Assembly (NCBI RefSeq): GCF_019263595.1 | Contig: NZ_JADQDD010000027.1 | Location: forward strand, 1 to 33,875 | Length of the DNA stretch: 33,875 nt | Source: Pseudonocardia sp. KRD291 | Lineage (GTDB): Bacteria; Actinomycetota; Actinomycetes; Mycobacteriales; Pseudonocardiaceae | Direction of reading: 5' to 3' | Shown: positions 16,584 to 24,754 of the stretch, one piece after another | Layout of the letters: each line of letters opens with the position of its first letter | Position numbering within the stretch: the stretch's first letter is position 1 | Position numbers and translations under genes: made by a program | The notes under the pieces: model-generated | Told to the model about the DNA's origin: nothing | The model's input: the letters and a program-made list of their open reading frames with translations, nothing else | Database searches by the model: none

Positions 16584-17090
16584 TCACGTCGAGGTGCCCT
16601 TGCGGCGTCGGCTGCTGGCCGACCGTGGCGGCGCCGCCCGCATGTGCTCGCGCACCGGCTCGAGAAGGTCGGTGAGTGTGCGGGCATCCTCTCGGGACAG
16701 GGGTTCGAAGAGCATCCCGGTGACGACCTCCTCGTGACCGGGAAGGACCGCCTCGACCAGGGCGCGCCCGGCGTCGGTGATGGAGATGGTGACGCCCCGC
16801 TCGTCATCGGCGGAGCGGGCCCGGACGACGAGGCCGTCCTTCTCCAGCAGGCCTGCCTGGTAGGTGAGACCGCTGCGGCTGAAGACGATGGCGTCGGCGA
16901 GGTCGGTCATGCGGTGGCTGCCGGTCGTCGAGAGCTGGAGTCGTCGCAGGATCTGGAACCGCACGAAGGTCAGGCCGGCGTCGTCGTGGAGCTGCTGCTC
17001 GATGGCGTGGCGTAGCAGGCTGGAGACCTCGACCAGGGCGAAGTAGGCGCCGAGCTGGACCGGGTCGACCGAGTGCGGTGGGTCGGACAC
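16584..17090 (-). CDS. MarR-family transcriptional regulator
   Basis: 168 residues with the MarR winged-helix fold. The recognition region is MTDLADAIVFSRSGLTYQAG (about 60-80) and the wing is in VVRARSADDERGVTISIT (about 87-104); helices at both ends form the dimer interface. The C-terminal 20 residues are basic and low-complexity. It is followed by the 33-residue membrane peptide gene. MarR proteins usually repress their own operon and respond to phenolic or oxidative signals, but no clear palindrome is seen upstream. The 246 bp to the next gene (17091-17336) hold no convincing gene. Confidence 0.88.
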   Translation of the reverse strand: MSDPPHSVDPVQLGAYFALVEVSSLLRHAIEQQLHDDAGLTFVRFQILRRLQLSTTGSHRMTDLADAIVFSRSGLTYQAGLLEKDGLVVRARSADDERGVTISITDAGRALVEAVLPGHEEVVTGMLFEPLSREDARTLTDLLEPVREHMRAAPPRSASSRRRKGTST

Positions 17091-17336
17091 ACCCGGAGTT
17101 TACGTGCTTCGGGTTCGAAGCGTCGCTGGTGTCCCCGACGGCCCGCTCGAGATCGGCCAACAGCACGACCACCTGGTGCGCGAGCCCACCGCGACGACGT
17201 CGACCGGCGCTTCCCCGGACTCCTGCAGGCCGCCCTACGGCACAGCTGACCCGGGATCTGCATCCTTCGATGGCATCGGGGACCTTCGATCCTCCGCATC
17301 TCGTGACCGGGGCCCGCCGAATCCAGACTTCGTGCC

Positions 17337-18275
17337 ATGACGCTCTCGGACGGATACCGGCAACAGCCCATCCTCGGCAGCCGGCCCGGTGGCCCGGCAC
17401 GGTCGCCGGTGCGGGGCGGGGGTGTGCTCGCCGCCGTGCGGCGCCACCCGCTGCTCAGCTTCTTCCTGCTCGCCAACGCGATGAGCTGGCTGGCCTGGAT
17501 CCCCTACATCCTGTCGCAGAACGGGCTCGGGGTCTGGGACTACCGGTTCCCCGACCTCCTGGGTACCAGCCAGCTCCTCGGGGTGCTGCCCGGGGCCTAC
17601 CTCGGGCCGATCGCGTCCGCACTGCTGGTCACCGCCATCGCGGACGGGCGCCCCGGGTTGCGGCGCTGGGCCGGGCGGATGTGGCGCTGGCGGGTCCGAT
17701 GGCACTGGTACGCGATCGCCCTGCTCGGTGTCCCCGCGGCCATGCTGGCCACCGGGTACGCGTTCTCCGGCGGGCAGGTGAGTGCCCCCTCGATGCTCGC
17801 GGTCGCCGCCTACGTCCCCGGACTGCTCCTGCAGATGGTGACGACCGGTCTCGCCGAGGAGCCGGGCTGGCGGGACTTCGCGCTGCCCCGCCTGCAGCAC
17901 CGCTTCGGGCCGCTGACCGGCTCGATGATCCTGGGCCCGATCTGGGCGGTCTGGCACATGCCGCTGTTCCTCACCGACTGGGGCGGCTTCCCGGACGCGG
18001 ACTGGACCCGCCCGGTGTCCTTCGCCGTGTTCTGCATCGCTTTCAACATCATCATGACCTGGGTGTTCAACCGGACCGGGGAAAGCCTGCCGCTGTCGAT
18101 GCTGACACACGTCAGCGTGAACAACTTCGCCTCGATCGTCTGGGCGGAGATGTTCCCGACGATCGACTCCAACCAGGCGATGCAGGCGATGGCGGCCGGT
18201 GCGGTCGTCGCCGGTCTGGCGGTGCTGCTCGGAACCCGCGGACGGCTCGGCTATACGGCGCCCCGCGAGACGTGA
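17337..18275 (+). CDS. CPBP-family intramembrane metalloprotease
   Basis: Membrane protein of 312 residues with about eight helices and the three CPBP (CAAX-protease/bacteriocin-processing) motifs. Motif 1 is EEPGWR (E174, E175, R179), motif 2 is WAVWHMP with H207, and motif 3 is THVSVNN with H258 and N262. These form the metal and catalytic site in the membrane, so the protein is probably active. Bacterial members cleave membrane-bound peptides or act in bacteriocin immunity; the target is unknown. ATG at 17337 has no good ribosome site, so a short or leaderless transcript is possible. It converges on the two-component system. Confidence 0.87.
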   Translation: MTLSDGYRQQPILGSRPGGPARSPVRGGGVLAAVRRHPLLSFFLLANAMSWLAWIPYILSQNGLGVWDYRFPDLLGTSQLLGVLPGAYLGPIASALLVTAIADGRPGLRRWAGRMWRWRVRWHWYAIALLGVPAAMLATGYAFSGGQVSAPSMLAVAAYVPGLLLQMVTTGLAEEPGWRDFALPRLQHRFGPLTGSMILGPIWAVWHMPLFLTDWGGFPDADWTRPVSFAVFCIAFNIIMTWVFNRTGESLPLSMLTHVSVNNFASIVWAEMFPTIDSNQAMQAMAAGAVVAGLAVLLGTRGRLGYTAPRET

Positions 18276-18280
18276 GCGCG

Positions 18281-18323
18281 GTTCCCGGGACGGGCTCCGA
18301 CCTCAGGCGCCCGGCCCGGGAAC
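18281..18323. terminator. Possible bidirectional terminator
   Basis: Perfect 9-bp arms GTTCCCGGG (18281-18289) and CCCGGGAAC (18315-18323) flank a 25-nt loop between the convergent protease and response-regulator genes. The right arm overlaps the last codons of the regulator gene (ends 18303). The loop is long, so strength is uncertain. Confidence 0.45.
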
Positions 18324-18977
18324 CTCGACGACGTGGTTCTGGTATGCCCAGACGGCGGCCTGCAGCCGGGACTGCACGCCGATCTTGGGCAGCATCCGTG
18401 CCAGGTGCGACTTCACCGTCGAGAGCTCGACGACCAGGGTGCCCGCGATGTCGTCGTTCGACATGCCCTGGGCGAGCAGCAGCAGGATCTCGTGCTCGCG
18501 CGGGGTGAGCAGGTCCTCGGCGCGCCGGCCGGTCACCGGCTGCAGGCGACGGCGGTGGACGAACTCCCGCATGATCCGGCGGGTGAGCGTCTGGTCGATG
18601 GTGCCCTGGCCGGCAGCGACCTGGCGGACGGCCGTCACGATGGCCTCCGGTGGCGCGTCCTTGAGCAGGAATCCCGACGCCCCGGCCTCCAGCGCGCCGA
18701 AGACGTAGTCGTCGAGGTCGAAGGTCGTCAGCACCAGTACCGGCACCTGCGGGACGGCGTCCGGGGCGCAGAGCTCGCGCGCCACCTCGATGCCGCTGCG
18801 GCCGGGCATCCGGATGTCGAGGCAGGCGACGTCGGGCACCAGGTCGCGGGCCATCGCCAGCGCCTCGTCCCCGTCGCGGGCCACGCCGGCCACCTCGATG
18901 TCGGTCTCGGCGCCCAGCAACGCCGACAGGCCGGCGCGTACCAGATGCTGGTCGTCGGCGATGAGCACGCGGATCAT
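18303..18977 (-). CDS. LuxR/NarL-family response regulator
   Basis: 224 residues: receiver domain (1-120) and LuxR helix-turn-helix (about 150-212). The acidic pocket D8/D9, the phosphorylated D54 (CLDIRMPG), the switch Thr in VLVLTTFD and the Lys in FLLKDAP are all present. The DNA-binding part has LTPREHEILLLLAQGMSNDD and TVKSHLARMLPKI. ATG at 18977 overlaps the kinase stop (ATGA), which sets the start; the longer frame to 20348 is a shadow of the kinase gene. It is the output partner of the kinase; its regulon is unknown. Confidence 0.92.
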   Translation of the reverse strand: MIRVLIADDQHLVRAGLSALLGAETDIEVAGVARDGDEALAMARDLVPDVACLDIRMPGRSGIEVARELCAPDAVPQVPVLVLTTFDLDDYVFGALEAGASGFLLKDAPPEAIVTAVRQVAAGQGTIDQTLTRRIMREFVHRRRLQPVTGRRAEDLLTPREHEILLLLAQGMSNDDIAGTLVVELSTVKSHLARMLPKIGVQSRLQAAVWAYQNHVVEVPGPGA

Positions 18978-20302
18978 GCAGAGTCCTCCGGGAGCGGCGC
19001 GGGCGCGCGGGTCGTGTCGATCGTGTCGTCGACCGGGAGGCTCAGACGAACCTCCCAGCCACCGTCCGGGATGGCCCCGTAGACGAGGTCGGCACCCACC
19101 AGCTGCGCCCGCTCGGCCATACCGACCAGCCCGAACCCGCCGCCGGGGCCGGGGTCGGGTCCGGTGGGGACACCGTTGCGCACGGTGATCGTGAGCCGGC
19201 GACCGTGCTGCTCGCCGATCTCGACCACACACCGAGCACCCGGGGCGTGCGCCGCCGCGTTGGCCAGCGACTCCTGCACCATCCGGTAGGCGACGAGGTG
19301 TGCGAGGGGGCCCACGCCCGCACCGGACCCGGAGCCGTCCGCGGGCATGACGAGGTCGATCTCGGCCCCCGCCGCCCGGCGGGTCGCCACGAGCGCGGAC
19401 ACCGCGGCGACGGTCTCCACCGGCCGGGCCGCATCGGCCTCCTCGCGCAGCAGGCCGACCAGCCGCCGCAGATCGTCGAGGACGGCGCGGCTCTGCTCGC
19501 GGATCTGGCGCGCCGAACCCTTCGCCGCGGCGGGGTCGGAGTCGATCTGGCGGTCCATCGCCGCGGCCATCAGCGCGATACCGGACATGTGGTGCGCGGC
19601 GATGTCGTGCAACTCCCGTGACATCGCCACGCGCTGCTGCGACACGGCGGCCTGCAGCAGTGCGTCCTGTTCCCGGCGCAACGCCTGCACCTCGTACCGG
19701 CGGGCGTCGTCGGCGTCGCGCTGCGCGGCGATCACGAGTCCGAGCAGCAGAGGAAACCCGACAACGATCACCGCCTGCAGCAGCGACGTGACCGCGCCGG
19801 CAGCGCTCGGTCCGCTGGTCCGGGCCTCGTTGGCGAACTGACCGGCCGCCAGCAACAGCGCGGTGCTCGCCAGCGCGACCCACAACCGGCGGCGCGGCGG
19901 CCGGGCGACGACGGCGAGGAAGACCCCGGCCATCTCGGCGACGACGGTGACGGTGAAAACCACGCCCGGCGCGACCCAGACCAGCACCAGCGGGAGCGCA
20001 GCCAGCGCCGGCACGGCCGTCGTGGGGAACCTGGCCACCCAGGCCACGCCGACCGCCTGCAGCACCAGCACCGCGACCACCGTCCACCAGGTGGCTTCGC
20101 CCGGGCCCGGTACGGCTCCCAGTGTCGGGTCCGCGGCCGTGGCGGACGGCAGGACGAGCAGCAGCGCGATCGAGACCAGCCCGCACACGGTCGCCGTCAC
20201 CGGGTGCAGCGGGGCGGACCGCTGGGATGGCCGGACGGGTCGGGACACGGTCCTCCGCGGTGCTGCTCGTCGGTCGACGCCGAGGTGGCTCGTCAGCATC
20301 AT
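18974..20302 (-). CDS. Sensor histidine kinase (HisKA_3 type)
   Basis: About 440 residues. Five to six predicted helices in the N-terminal half form a membrane sensor with little extracellular sequence. A HisKA_3 dimerisation domain follows with the phospho-accepting His in MSRELHDIAAHHMSG, then an HATPase domain (N-box around VQESLANAAAHA; G-box GGGFGLVGMAERAQL). Its architecture matches NarL-partner kinases in actinobacteria that sense envelope stress or antibiotics. ATG at 20302 was chosen; GTG at 20329 in the same frame is the alternative, and neither has a clear ribosome site. It is encoded before, and coupled to, its response regulator. The 217 bp upstream hold only the presumed promoter. 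Confidence 0.88.
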   Translation of the reverse strand: MMLTSHLGVDRRAAPRRTVSRPVRPSQRSAPLHPVTATVCGLVSIALLLVLPSATAADPTLGAVPGPGEATWWTVVAVLVLQAVGVAWVARFPTTAVPALAALPLVLVWVAPGVVFTVTVVAEMAGVFLAVVARPPRRRLWVALASTALLLAAGQFANEARTSGPSAAGAVTSLLQAVIVVGFPLLLGLVIAAQRDADDARRYEVQALRREQDALLQAAVSQQRVAMSRELHDIAAHHMSGIALMAAAMDRQIDSDPAAAKGSARQIREQSRAVLDDLRRLVGLLREEADAARPVETVAAVSALVATRRAAGAEIDLVMPADGSGSGAGVGPLAHLVAYRMVQESLANAAAHAPGARCVVEIGEQHGRRLTITVRNGVPTGPDPGPGGGFGLVGMAERAQLVGADLVYGAIPDGGWEVRLSLPVDDTIDTTRAPAPLPEDSA

Positions 20303-20519
20303 CCGGTACGGCGCCGAACCACCGCGCACCGCCCGGCCGTGGGATCACCTCGGAGGCTCGGGCGGTGTGCTCGTCGAGGGGACTGTCGAGATCACGACTC
20401 GTCGGGCTGCAGGTGCGTCGACTCGTCGTGCCGGTGCCAGGCGCCGGTCGGGGCGCCGAGGACCGAGCCCGCGGTCGCCGCCGCGCCCCGCGCGGGCCGA
20501 TCGGGCTGGTTCGTGCTCG

Positions 20520-20954
20520 TCATCGGTCGACGGAGGCCAGCTCTGCGATCAGGGTGGAGACGCGGACGGAGATGTCGTCGCGGAGCAGGCGCATGCGTTC
20601 GATTCCGTCGATGCCGCGTTCGGAGGGTTCGTCGGTGTCCCAGTTCTGCACGGGCGTCCCGGCCGGTGCGTCGACGTGTGCTTCCCGGCCGAGAGTGACG
20701 ACCAGGTCGACCTCGTCGAGCAGGGCGGGGTGGATCGGCTTCGGTGACTCGCCGCTGATGTCGACTCCGACCTCGGCCAGTGTCTCGGCGGACAGGGCGT
20801 TGATCGTCGTGCCCGGGTCGGTCCCGGCGGAGTGTGCGGTGATCCGGCCGTGGGCTGCGTGGCGCATGAGCCCGGCGGCCATCTGGGACTTCCCACCGTT
20901 GCGGACGCAGACGAACAGCACCGACGGCGCCCTGGTGTGGTCGGTGGTGGTCAT
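20520..20954 (-). CDS. arsC: Arsenate reductase, low-molecular-weight phosphatase type (second copy)
   Basis: 144-residue arsenate reductase of the tyrosine-phosphatase fold, reducing As(V) to As(III) for export. The active loop is CVRNGGKSQMA: nucleophile C16, with Lys at position 22 where most phosphatases have Arg. As I recall, actinobacterial mycothiol-dependent ArsC proteins share this CX5K form, so it is probably functional. No resolving cysteine pair is seen, consistent with mycothiol/mycoredoxin recycling. ATG at 20954 overlaps the stop of the upstream arsC (ATGA). Last gene of the ars operon. Confidence 0.87.
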   Translation of the reverse strand: MTTTDHTRAPSVLFVCVRNGGKSQMAAGLMRHAAHGRITAHSAGTDPGTTINALSAETLAEVGVDISGESPKPIHPALLDEVDLVVTLGREAHVDAPAGTPVQNWDTDEPSERGIDGIERMRLLRDDISVRVSTLIAELASVDR

Positions 20955-21456
20955 CGGCTGGTGCTCTCGGTGCTGGTCAGGTCGGCGAGCAGCGTCCGGA
21001 CGCGGGCGTCGATATCGTCGCGGACGGCTCGGACCTCGTCGGCGGGTCGGCCGGCGGGGTCGGTGAGGTCCCAGTCGAGGTAGCGCTTGCCGGGGAAGAC
21101 CGGGCAGGCGTCGCCGCAGCCCATGGTGATCACGGCGTCGGCGGCCTGGACGACCTCGTCGGTCCAGGGCTTGGGGAACTCGCCGCTGATGTCGATGCCG
21201 ACCTCGGCCATCGCCGCGACCGCGGCGGGGCTGATCGCGCTGCTGGGGATCGAGCCGCCCGACCAGCCGACCGCGGTCTCGCCGGTGAGCGCGGTGAAGA
21301 ACCCGAGCGCCATCTGGGAACGGCCGGCGTTGTGGGTGCACAGAACAGCACCACCGGCCTGCTGTCGACGCTCTTGCCCTCGACCTTGGCCAGCGCACGC
21401 AGGCGCTGGCGGTGCTGGTCGATGGACAGGGTGTCGCGGTGCCACGTGCTGGTCAT
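20951..21456 (-). pseudogene. arsC: Arsenate reductase gene broken by a one-base deletion (first copy)
   Basis: From ATG 21456 the frame encodes a normal ArsC N-terminus (MTSTWHRDTLSIDQHRQRL to RPVVLF, 38 residues). It then shifts: the rest, CTHNAGRSQMALGFFTA to the end at 20951, continues in another frame. The family sequence here is VVLFVCTHNAGRS, and restoring a single base near 21341-21342 (GTG for TG) rebuilds it exactly. The break falls immediately before the catalytic Cys of the CX5R loop, so the frameshifted product would lack the active site. It is either a recent mutation, compensated by the second arsC, or a sequencing error. The start has GAGGAAG upstream. Confidence 0.8.
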
Positions 21457-21510
21457 GGCGTGCTTCTTCCTCGAAGGACAGCAGGAGGGCGTGCGGGTCG
21501 GGCAGGACGG

Positions 21511-22632
21511 TCAGGATCGGAGATCGTGGTTCGCTGCGGGGGCCGAGGGCGTCGGGAACAGCCGCCGGCGCAGCCACAGCGAGACATAGACCAGCGCGAC
21601 GAGGACGGGCACCTCGATCAGGGGCCCGACGACACCGGCCAGGGCCTGCCCGGAGGTCGCGCCGAAGGTGGCGATCGCGACGGCGATGGCGAGCTCGAAG
21701 TTGTTGCCCGCGGCGGTGAAGGCCAGCGTGGTGGTGCGTTCATAGCCGAGACCGACGCCGCGGCCCAACGCGTAGGAACCCGCCCACATGATCGCGAAGT
21801 AGGCCAGCAGCGGCAGCGCGATCCGGACGACGTCGAGGGGCTGGCCGGTGATCTGGCGGCCCTGCAGCGCGAACAGCAGCACGATCGTGAACAGCAGCCC
21901 GTAGAGCGCCAGCGGCCCGATCTTCGGCAGGAACTTCGACTCGTACCACTCGCGACCCTTTGCCTTCTCCCCCAGCGTGCGGGTGAGGAAACCGGCCACG
22001 AGCGGGACGCCGAGGAAGACGAGCACGGACCCGACGATCGTCCAGGTGGAGATGTTCAGGTCCGCCACGGGCAGACCGAGCCGGCCGGGCAGGACCGAGA
22101 GGTAGAACCAGCCGAGCAACCCGAACGCGACGACCTGGAACACCGAGTTCAGCGCCACCAGGACGGCGGCGGCCTCGCGGTCACCGCAGGCGAGGTCGTT
22201 CCAGATGATGACCATGGCGATGCAGCGCGCCAGCCCGACGATGATCAGGCCCGTCCGGTACTCGGGCAGGTCGGGCAGCAGCAGCCAGGCGAGGGCGAAC
22301 ATCAGCGCCGGACCCAGGACCCAGTTCAACACCAGCGAGGAGATCAGCAGGCGCTTGTCGCCGGTGACGGAGTCGAGGCGGTCGTAGCGGACCTTGGCCA
22401 GAACCGGGTACATCATCACCAGCAGCCCGATCGCGATCGGTACCGACGTGCCGTTGATGGCGATCGCGTTCAACGCCGGCGCCAGACCGGGGATCAGGCG
22501 CCCGAGCAGCAGCCCGACGGCCATCGCGACGACGATCCAGACCGGTAGGAACCGGTCCAGGGTCGAGAGCTTCGCGACGATCCCCGCTTCACCGGGATCG
22601 GTCGCGGTGCGGGACGGGTTCTCGGTGCTCAT
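21511..22632 (-). CDS. acr3: ACR3-family arsenite efflux permease
   Basis: Ten-helix arsenite antiporter of 373 residues. The ACR3 hallmark GLARCIAMVIIWNDLACGD holds the essential helix-4 Cys, and AFTAAGNNFELAIAVAIATFG is the conserved later segment. It exports As(III) made by the arsenate reductases. ATG at 22632 overlaps the arsR stop (ATGA), which fixes the start; a longer frame to 22860 lies inside arsR. It is followed after 54 bp by the broken arsC and then the intact arsC, the classic arsR-acr3-arsC order. Confidence 0.93.
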   Translation of the reverse strand: MSTENPSRTATDPGEAGIVAKLSTLDRFLPVWIVVAMAVGLLLGRLIPGLAPALNAIAINGTSVPIAIGLLVMMYPVLAKVRYDRLDSVTGDKRLLISSLVLNWVLGPALMFALAWLLLPDLPEYRTGLIIVGLARCIAMVIIWNDLACGDREAAAVLVALNSVFQVVAFGLLGWFYLSVLPGRLGLPVADLNISTWTIVGSVLVFLGVPLVAGFLTRTLGEKAKGREWYESKFLPKIGPLALYGLLFTIVLLFALQGRQITGQPLDVVRIALPLLAYFAIMWAGSYALGRGVGLGYERTTTLAFTAAGNNFELAIAVAIATFGATSGQALAGVVGPLIEVPVLVALVYVSLWLRRRLFPTPSAPAANHDLRS

Positions 22633-23045
22633 GTCCCGACCACCGCATCTCCCTGCGCGGGCGCGGGAATCGACAGCTCGGACACGGTCGCCGGTGTGAG
22701 CACCTCGGACAGGCGGCCCAGAGCCTCGGGCAGCACCCGGTAGTAGACCCAGGTCCCCCGGCGCTCGCCGGTGATCAGCCCTGCCTCGCGCAGCACCTTG
22801 AGGTGGTGCGAGATCGTCGGGCCGGTCAGCTCGAACACATCGGTCAGGTCGCAGACACACGCCTCGCCGCCTGCGTGCGAGGCGATCAGCGACAGCAGCC
22901 GCAGACGCACCGGGTCACCCATCGCCTTGAAAACCCGCGACAACTCTGCGGCCCGGGACTCGTCCAACGGCTCCCCGACCAGCGGTGACCAGCACTCCTG
23001 CACGCTGGTCAGACCGAGGTCGACCCGCCCATCTTGCTTCGACAT
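22629..23045 (-). CDS. arsR: ArsR-family arsenite-responsive repressor
   Basis: 138-residue winged-helix repressor. GEACVCDLTDVFELTGPTIS is the ArsR signature, with metal-binding C63 and C65 at the start of helix 3; C18 near the N-terminus could be the third ligand, as in actinobacterial ArsR. The recognition helix is TGPTISHHLKVLREAGL. It represses its own operon (arsR-acr3-arsC-arsC) until As(III) binds. The likely -10 (TATAGA) ends only about five bases before ATG 23045, so the message may be leaderless or nearly so. Confidence 0.92.
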   Translation of the reverse strand: MSKQDGRVDLGLTSVQECWSPLVGEPLDESRAAELSRVFKAMGDPVRLRLLSLIASHAGGEACVCDLTDVFELTGPTISHHLKVLREAGLITGERRGTWVYYRVLPEALGRLSEVLTPATVSELSIPAPAQGDAVVGT

Positions 23046-23069
23046 ACGTCTATATTTACATGGGTCGAA
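23038..23069. promoter_or_regulatory. arsR promoter/operator overlapping the start codon
   Basis: On the minus strand, TTCGAC and GTCGAA arms (6 bp, perfect, with CAT/ATG further inside) flank an AT-rich core containing TATAGA. The dyad covers the -10 region and the arsR start codon itself. This is where an ArsR dimer would block polymerase. It is the only AT-rich patch in the immediate area. The remaining gap to 23155 shows nothing further. Confidence 0.55.
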
Positions 23070-23155
23070 TCAGCCGGGCAAGTTCGTCTCGAGCGTCGGG
23101 ACCATGTGGTCTTCCGCGGTCGGCCCCGGCGGGGTGACCGCGCTCGACCACCCGC

Positions 23156-23866
23156 TTACTGCGCCGCGGGATCGTGACCCCCTGGTGCGGGTAGTGCGGC
23201 AGCAAGAACCGCGACGACGGCGAGCAGACCCGCCATCGTCGTGAACGCGACCGAGAACCCGGCTGTCAAACCGACAGGGTCCGCGGTCAGGCCCATGCCG
23301 GTGGCGCCGCCGCCGGCGACCGTGAGGAGCGCAGCCAGCCCGAGAGCACCGCCGACCTGCTTGGTGGTGTTCATCAGTCCGGATGCAGCGCCGGCGTCGT
23401 CGCGAGTGATTCCGGAGGTAACCAGGGTCGTCAGCGGAGTGTTGAGTAGCCCGCCACCGACAGCGATGGCGATTGCGGGTCCGAGGATCGCGGTCAGGTA
23501 TGTATCGGTGACATCGATTCGACTCTGCCACCAGAACCCGGCTGCAGCGATCAGGCATCCGGTAGCGAGCAGGGTCCGCGCGGGCATTCGGTTCATCAGT
23601 CGGGGGGCAAGCAAAGCGCCGACCGCGACGGTGATCGCTGTGTGGGGAAGGAATCCCAGCCCGGTCGCCAACGCGGACAGGCCGAGCCCCTGTTGCATGT
23701 AGAGCGACAGGAAGTACCACATCGGCATCAGGCATACCCCGACCAACAGCATCGCGAGGTTGCCGACGGTGATCGCGCGCAGACGGAACAACCGCAACGG
23801 AACCAGAGGGTGTCGCGACCACCGACCTTCGACGGCGACGAACACCGCCGCACCGAGTGCGACGGC
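23156..23866 (-). pseudogene. DHA2-type MFS drug transporter, N-terminal half deleted
   Basis: About 235 residues match the C-terminal half of 14-helix DHA2 multidrug transporters (RHPLVPLRLFRLRAITVGN, then LYMQQGLGLSALATGLGFLP, ending at TAA 23156). Homology stops at about 23860. Beyond that the open frame to 24013 runs antisense to the TetR gene and looks non-coding (Arg/Pro-rich). About half of the protein, including the signature loop and proton-coupling helices, is missing, so it cannot be a working transporter. Base composition is more AT-rich than the flanks. The gene was probably the divergent partner of the tetR at 23857. Confidence 0.75.
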
Positions 23867-24450
23867 GCGAGCTGATCGATGCAGTTCTTGCTGTCGCCGC
23901 GACGCGGGGGGTGCCGGCGGTCTCGCAGACCAGCGTCGCCGCCGCGGCCGGCGTGTCCGCCGGGCGAGTGCAGCACTACTTCTCGACCATGGCCGACCTT
24001 CTCGGCGCGGCATTCGATCACGTCAACGCGATCAGCAGTGCTCGCATCAGCGTGGCAGTCGGCGGCGACCTCGAGAACGCACCACCGCGACGAGTCCTCG
24101 AAGTGGTGCTTACCGAGCTCATCCCGCACGACGAGCCCAGTCGTGCGCACCTGCAGTTCCGACAGTCCTTCACTGCACTGGCCCTGCACCACGAGGACAT
24201 CGCCGCCCGACTGCGAGGCCAGTACCGCCAGCTGCACCATCACGACCTCGCTGCACTGGTCCGACGCGACCAGGAGGCCGGCCTCATCGCTTCCGCCACG
24301 AATCCGGAATCCGCAGCAACCAGCCTGGCCGCACTAGCCGAAGGCCTGGCCTACTACGTGCTCATCGGCGTGGTCGAAGCCGCCGATGCGCGAGTTCAGG
24401 TACTGGACGCCCTGGCTCAGCTGTACCAGCCGAGCACTGTCGAGGACTGA
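23857..24450 (+). CDS. TetR-family transcriptional regulator, 5' end at a deletion junction
   Basis: 197 residues. The helix-turn-helix VSQTSVAAAAGVSAGRVQHYF sits at about 22-42, followed by an all-helical ligand domain. The N-terminus begins almost directly with the first DNA-binding helix (RRRELIDAVLAVAA), leaving out the few residues normally ahead of it. The only start available is GTG 23857, with no ribosome site, because upstream sequence belongs to the truncated transporter. The gene has therefore probably lost its promoter and first codons and may be silent. It would once have regulated the drug transporter. Confidence 0.7.
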   Translation: MRRRELIDAVLAVAATRGVPAVSQTSVAAAAGVSAGRVQHYFSTMADLLGAAFDHVNAISSARISVAVGGDLENAPPRRVLEVVLTELIPHDEPSRAHLQFRQSFTALALHHEDIAARLRGQYRQLHHHDLAALVRRDQEAGLIASATNPESAATSLAALAEGLAYYVLIGVVEAADARVQVLDALAQLYQPSTVED

Positions 24451-24754
24451 CCACCGAGCCATCATCGCCGTCGCCGCACGGAGCTACACCGTGCTACCGG
24501 TGGAGGAGCGGCGCGGACAGATGACGCCGCCCCGCCGCTCCCCCTTCGACAGGTTGGGTCTTCATCCTCGACGACCCTTCCATTGCGGGAACGTCTGACT
24601 CAGGCACGATCAGGTCGAGTCGGACGGGTCAATGTGATGAGCACGACTTCGCGCCGGTATCGGCTCGGCCATACCTTTACGTGACGTTAGGGTTGGTCGA
24701 CCGGAAGCTCCGTGTGGTGCGACCGGATTCATGCTCCCCCTCTGGAAAGTCGAG
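24451..24754. other. Intergenic region upstream of the SulP-MerR gene
   Basis: No gene is seen. It contains a hairpin after tetR (24505-24541) and an inverted repeat GGTAT-N10-ATACC (24656-24675). A TTAGGGT element near 24688 could be a -10, and GACCGGA is repeated at 24699 and 24721. I do not see a clear MerR-type promoter with a long spacer and dyad. Confidence 0.4.
24505..24541. terminator. Probable terminator after tetR
   Basis: Perfect 9-bp arms GGAGCGGCG (24505-24513) and CGCCGCTCC (24533-24541) with a 19-nt loop lie 55 bp past the tetR stop. GC-rich without a U-tract. Confidence 0.45.

Noticed and set aside
17091..17336. Small open frames in the gap between marR and the CPBP protease gene
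   Set aside because: No ribosome sites, no family resemblance and biased composition. I see no convincing gene or RNA here.
20520..21398. 292-codon frame joining the intact arsC with upstream sequence
   Set aside because: The intact arsC starts at 20954 with ATGA coupling. The upstream part is a shadow of the broken arsC.
23866..24013. Extending the truncated MFS gene to 24013
   Set aside because: This part is antisense to the tetR helix-turn-helix region and codes for an Arg/Pro-rich stretch unlike any transporter.
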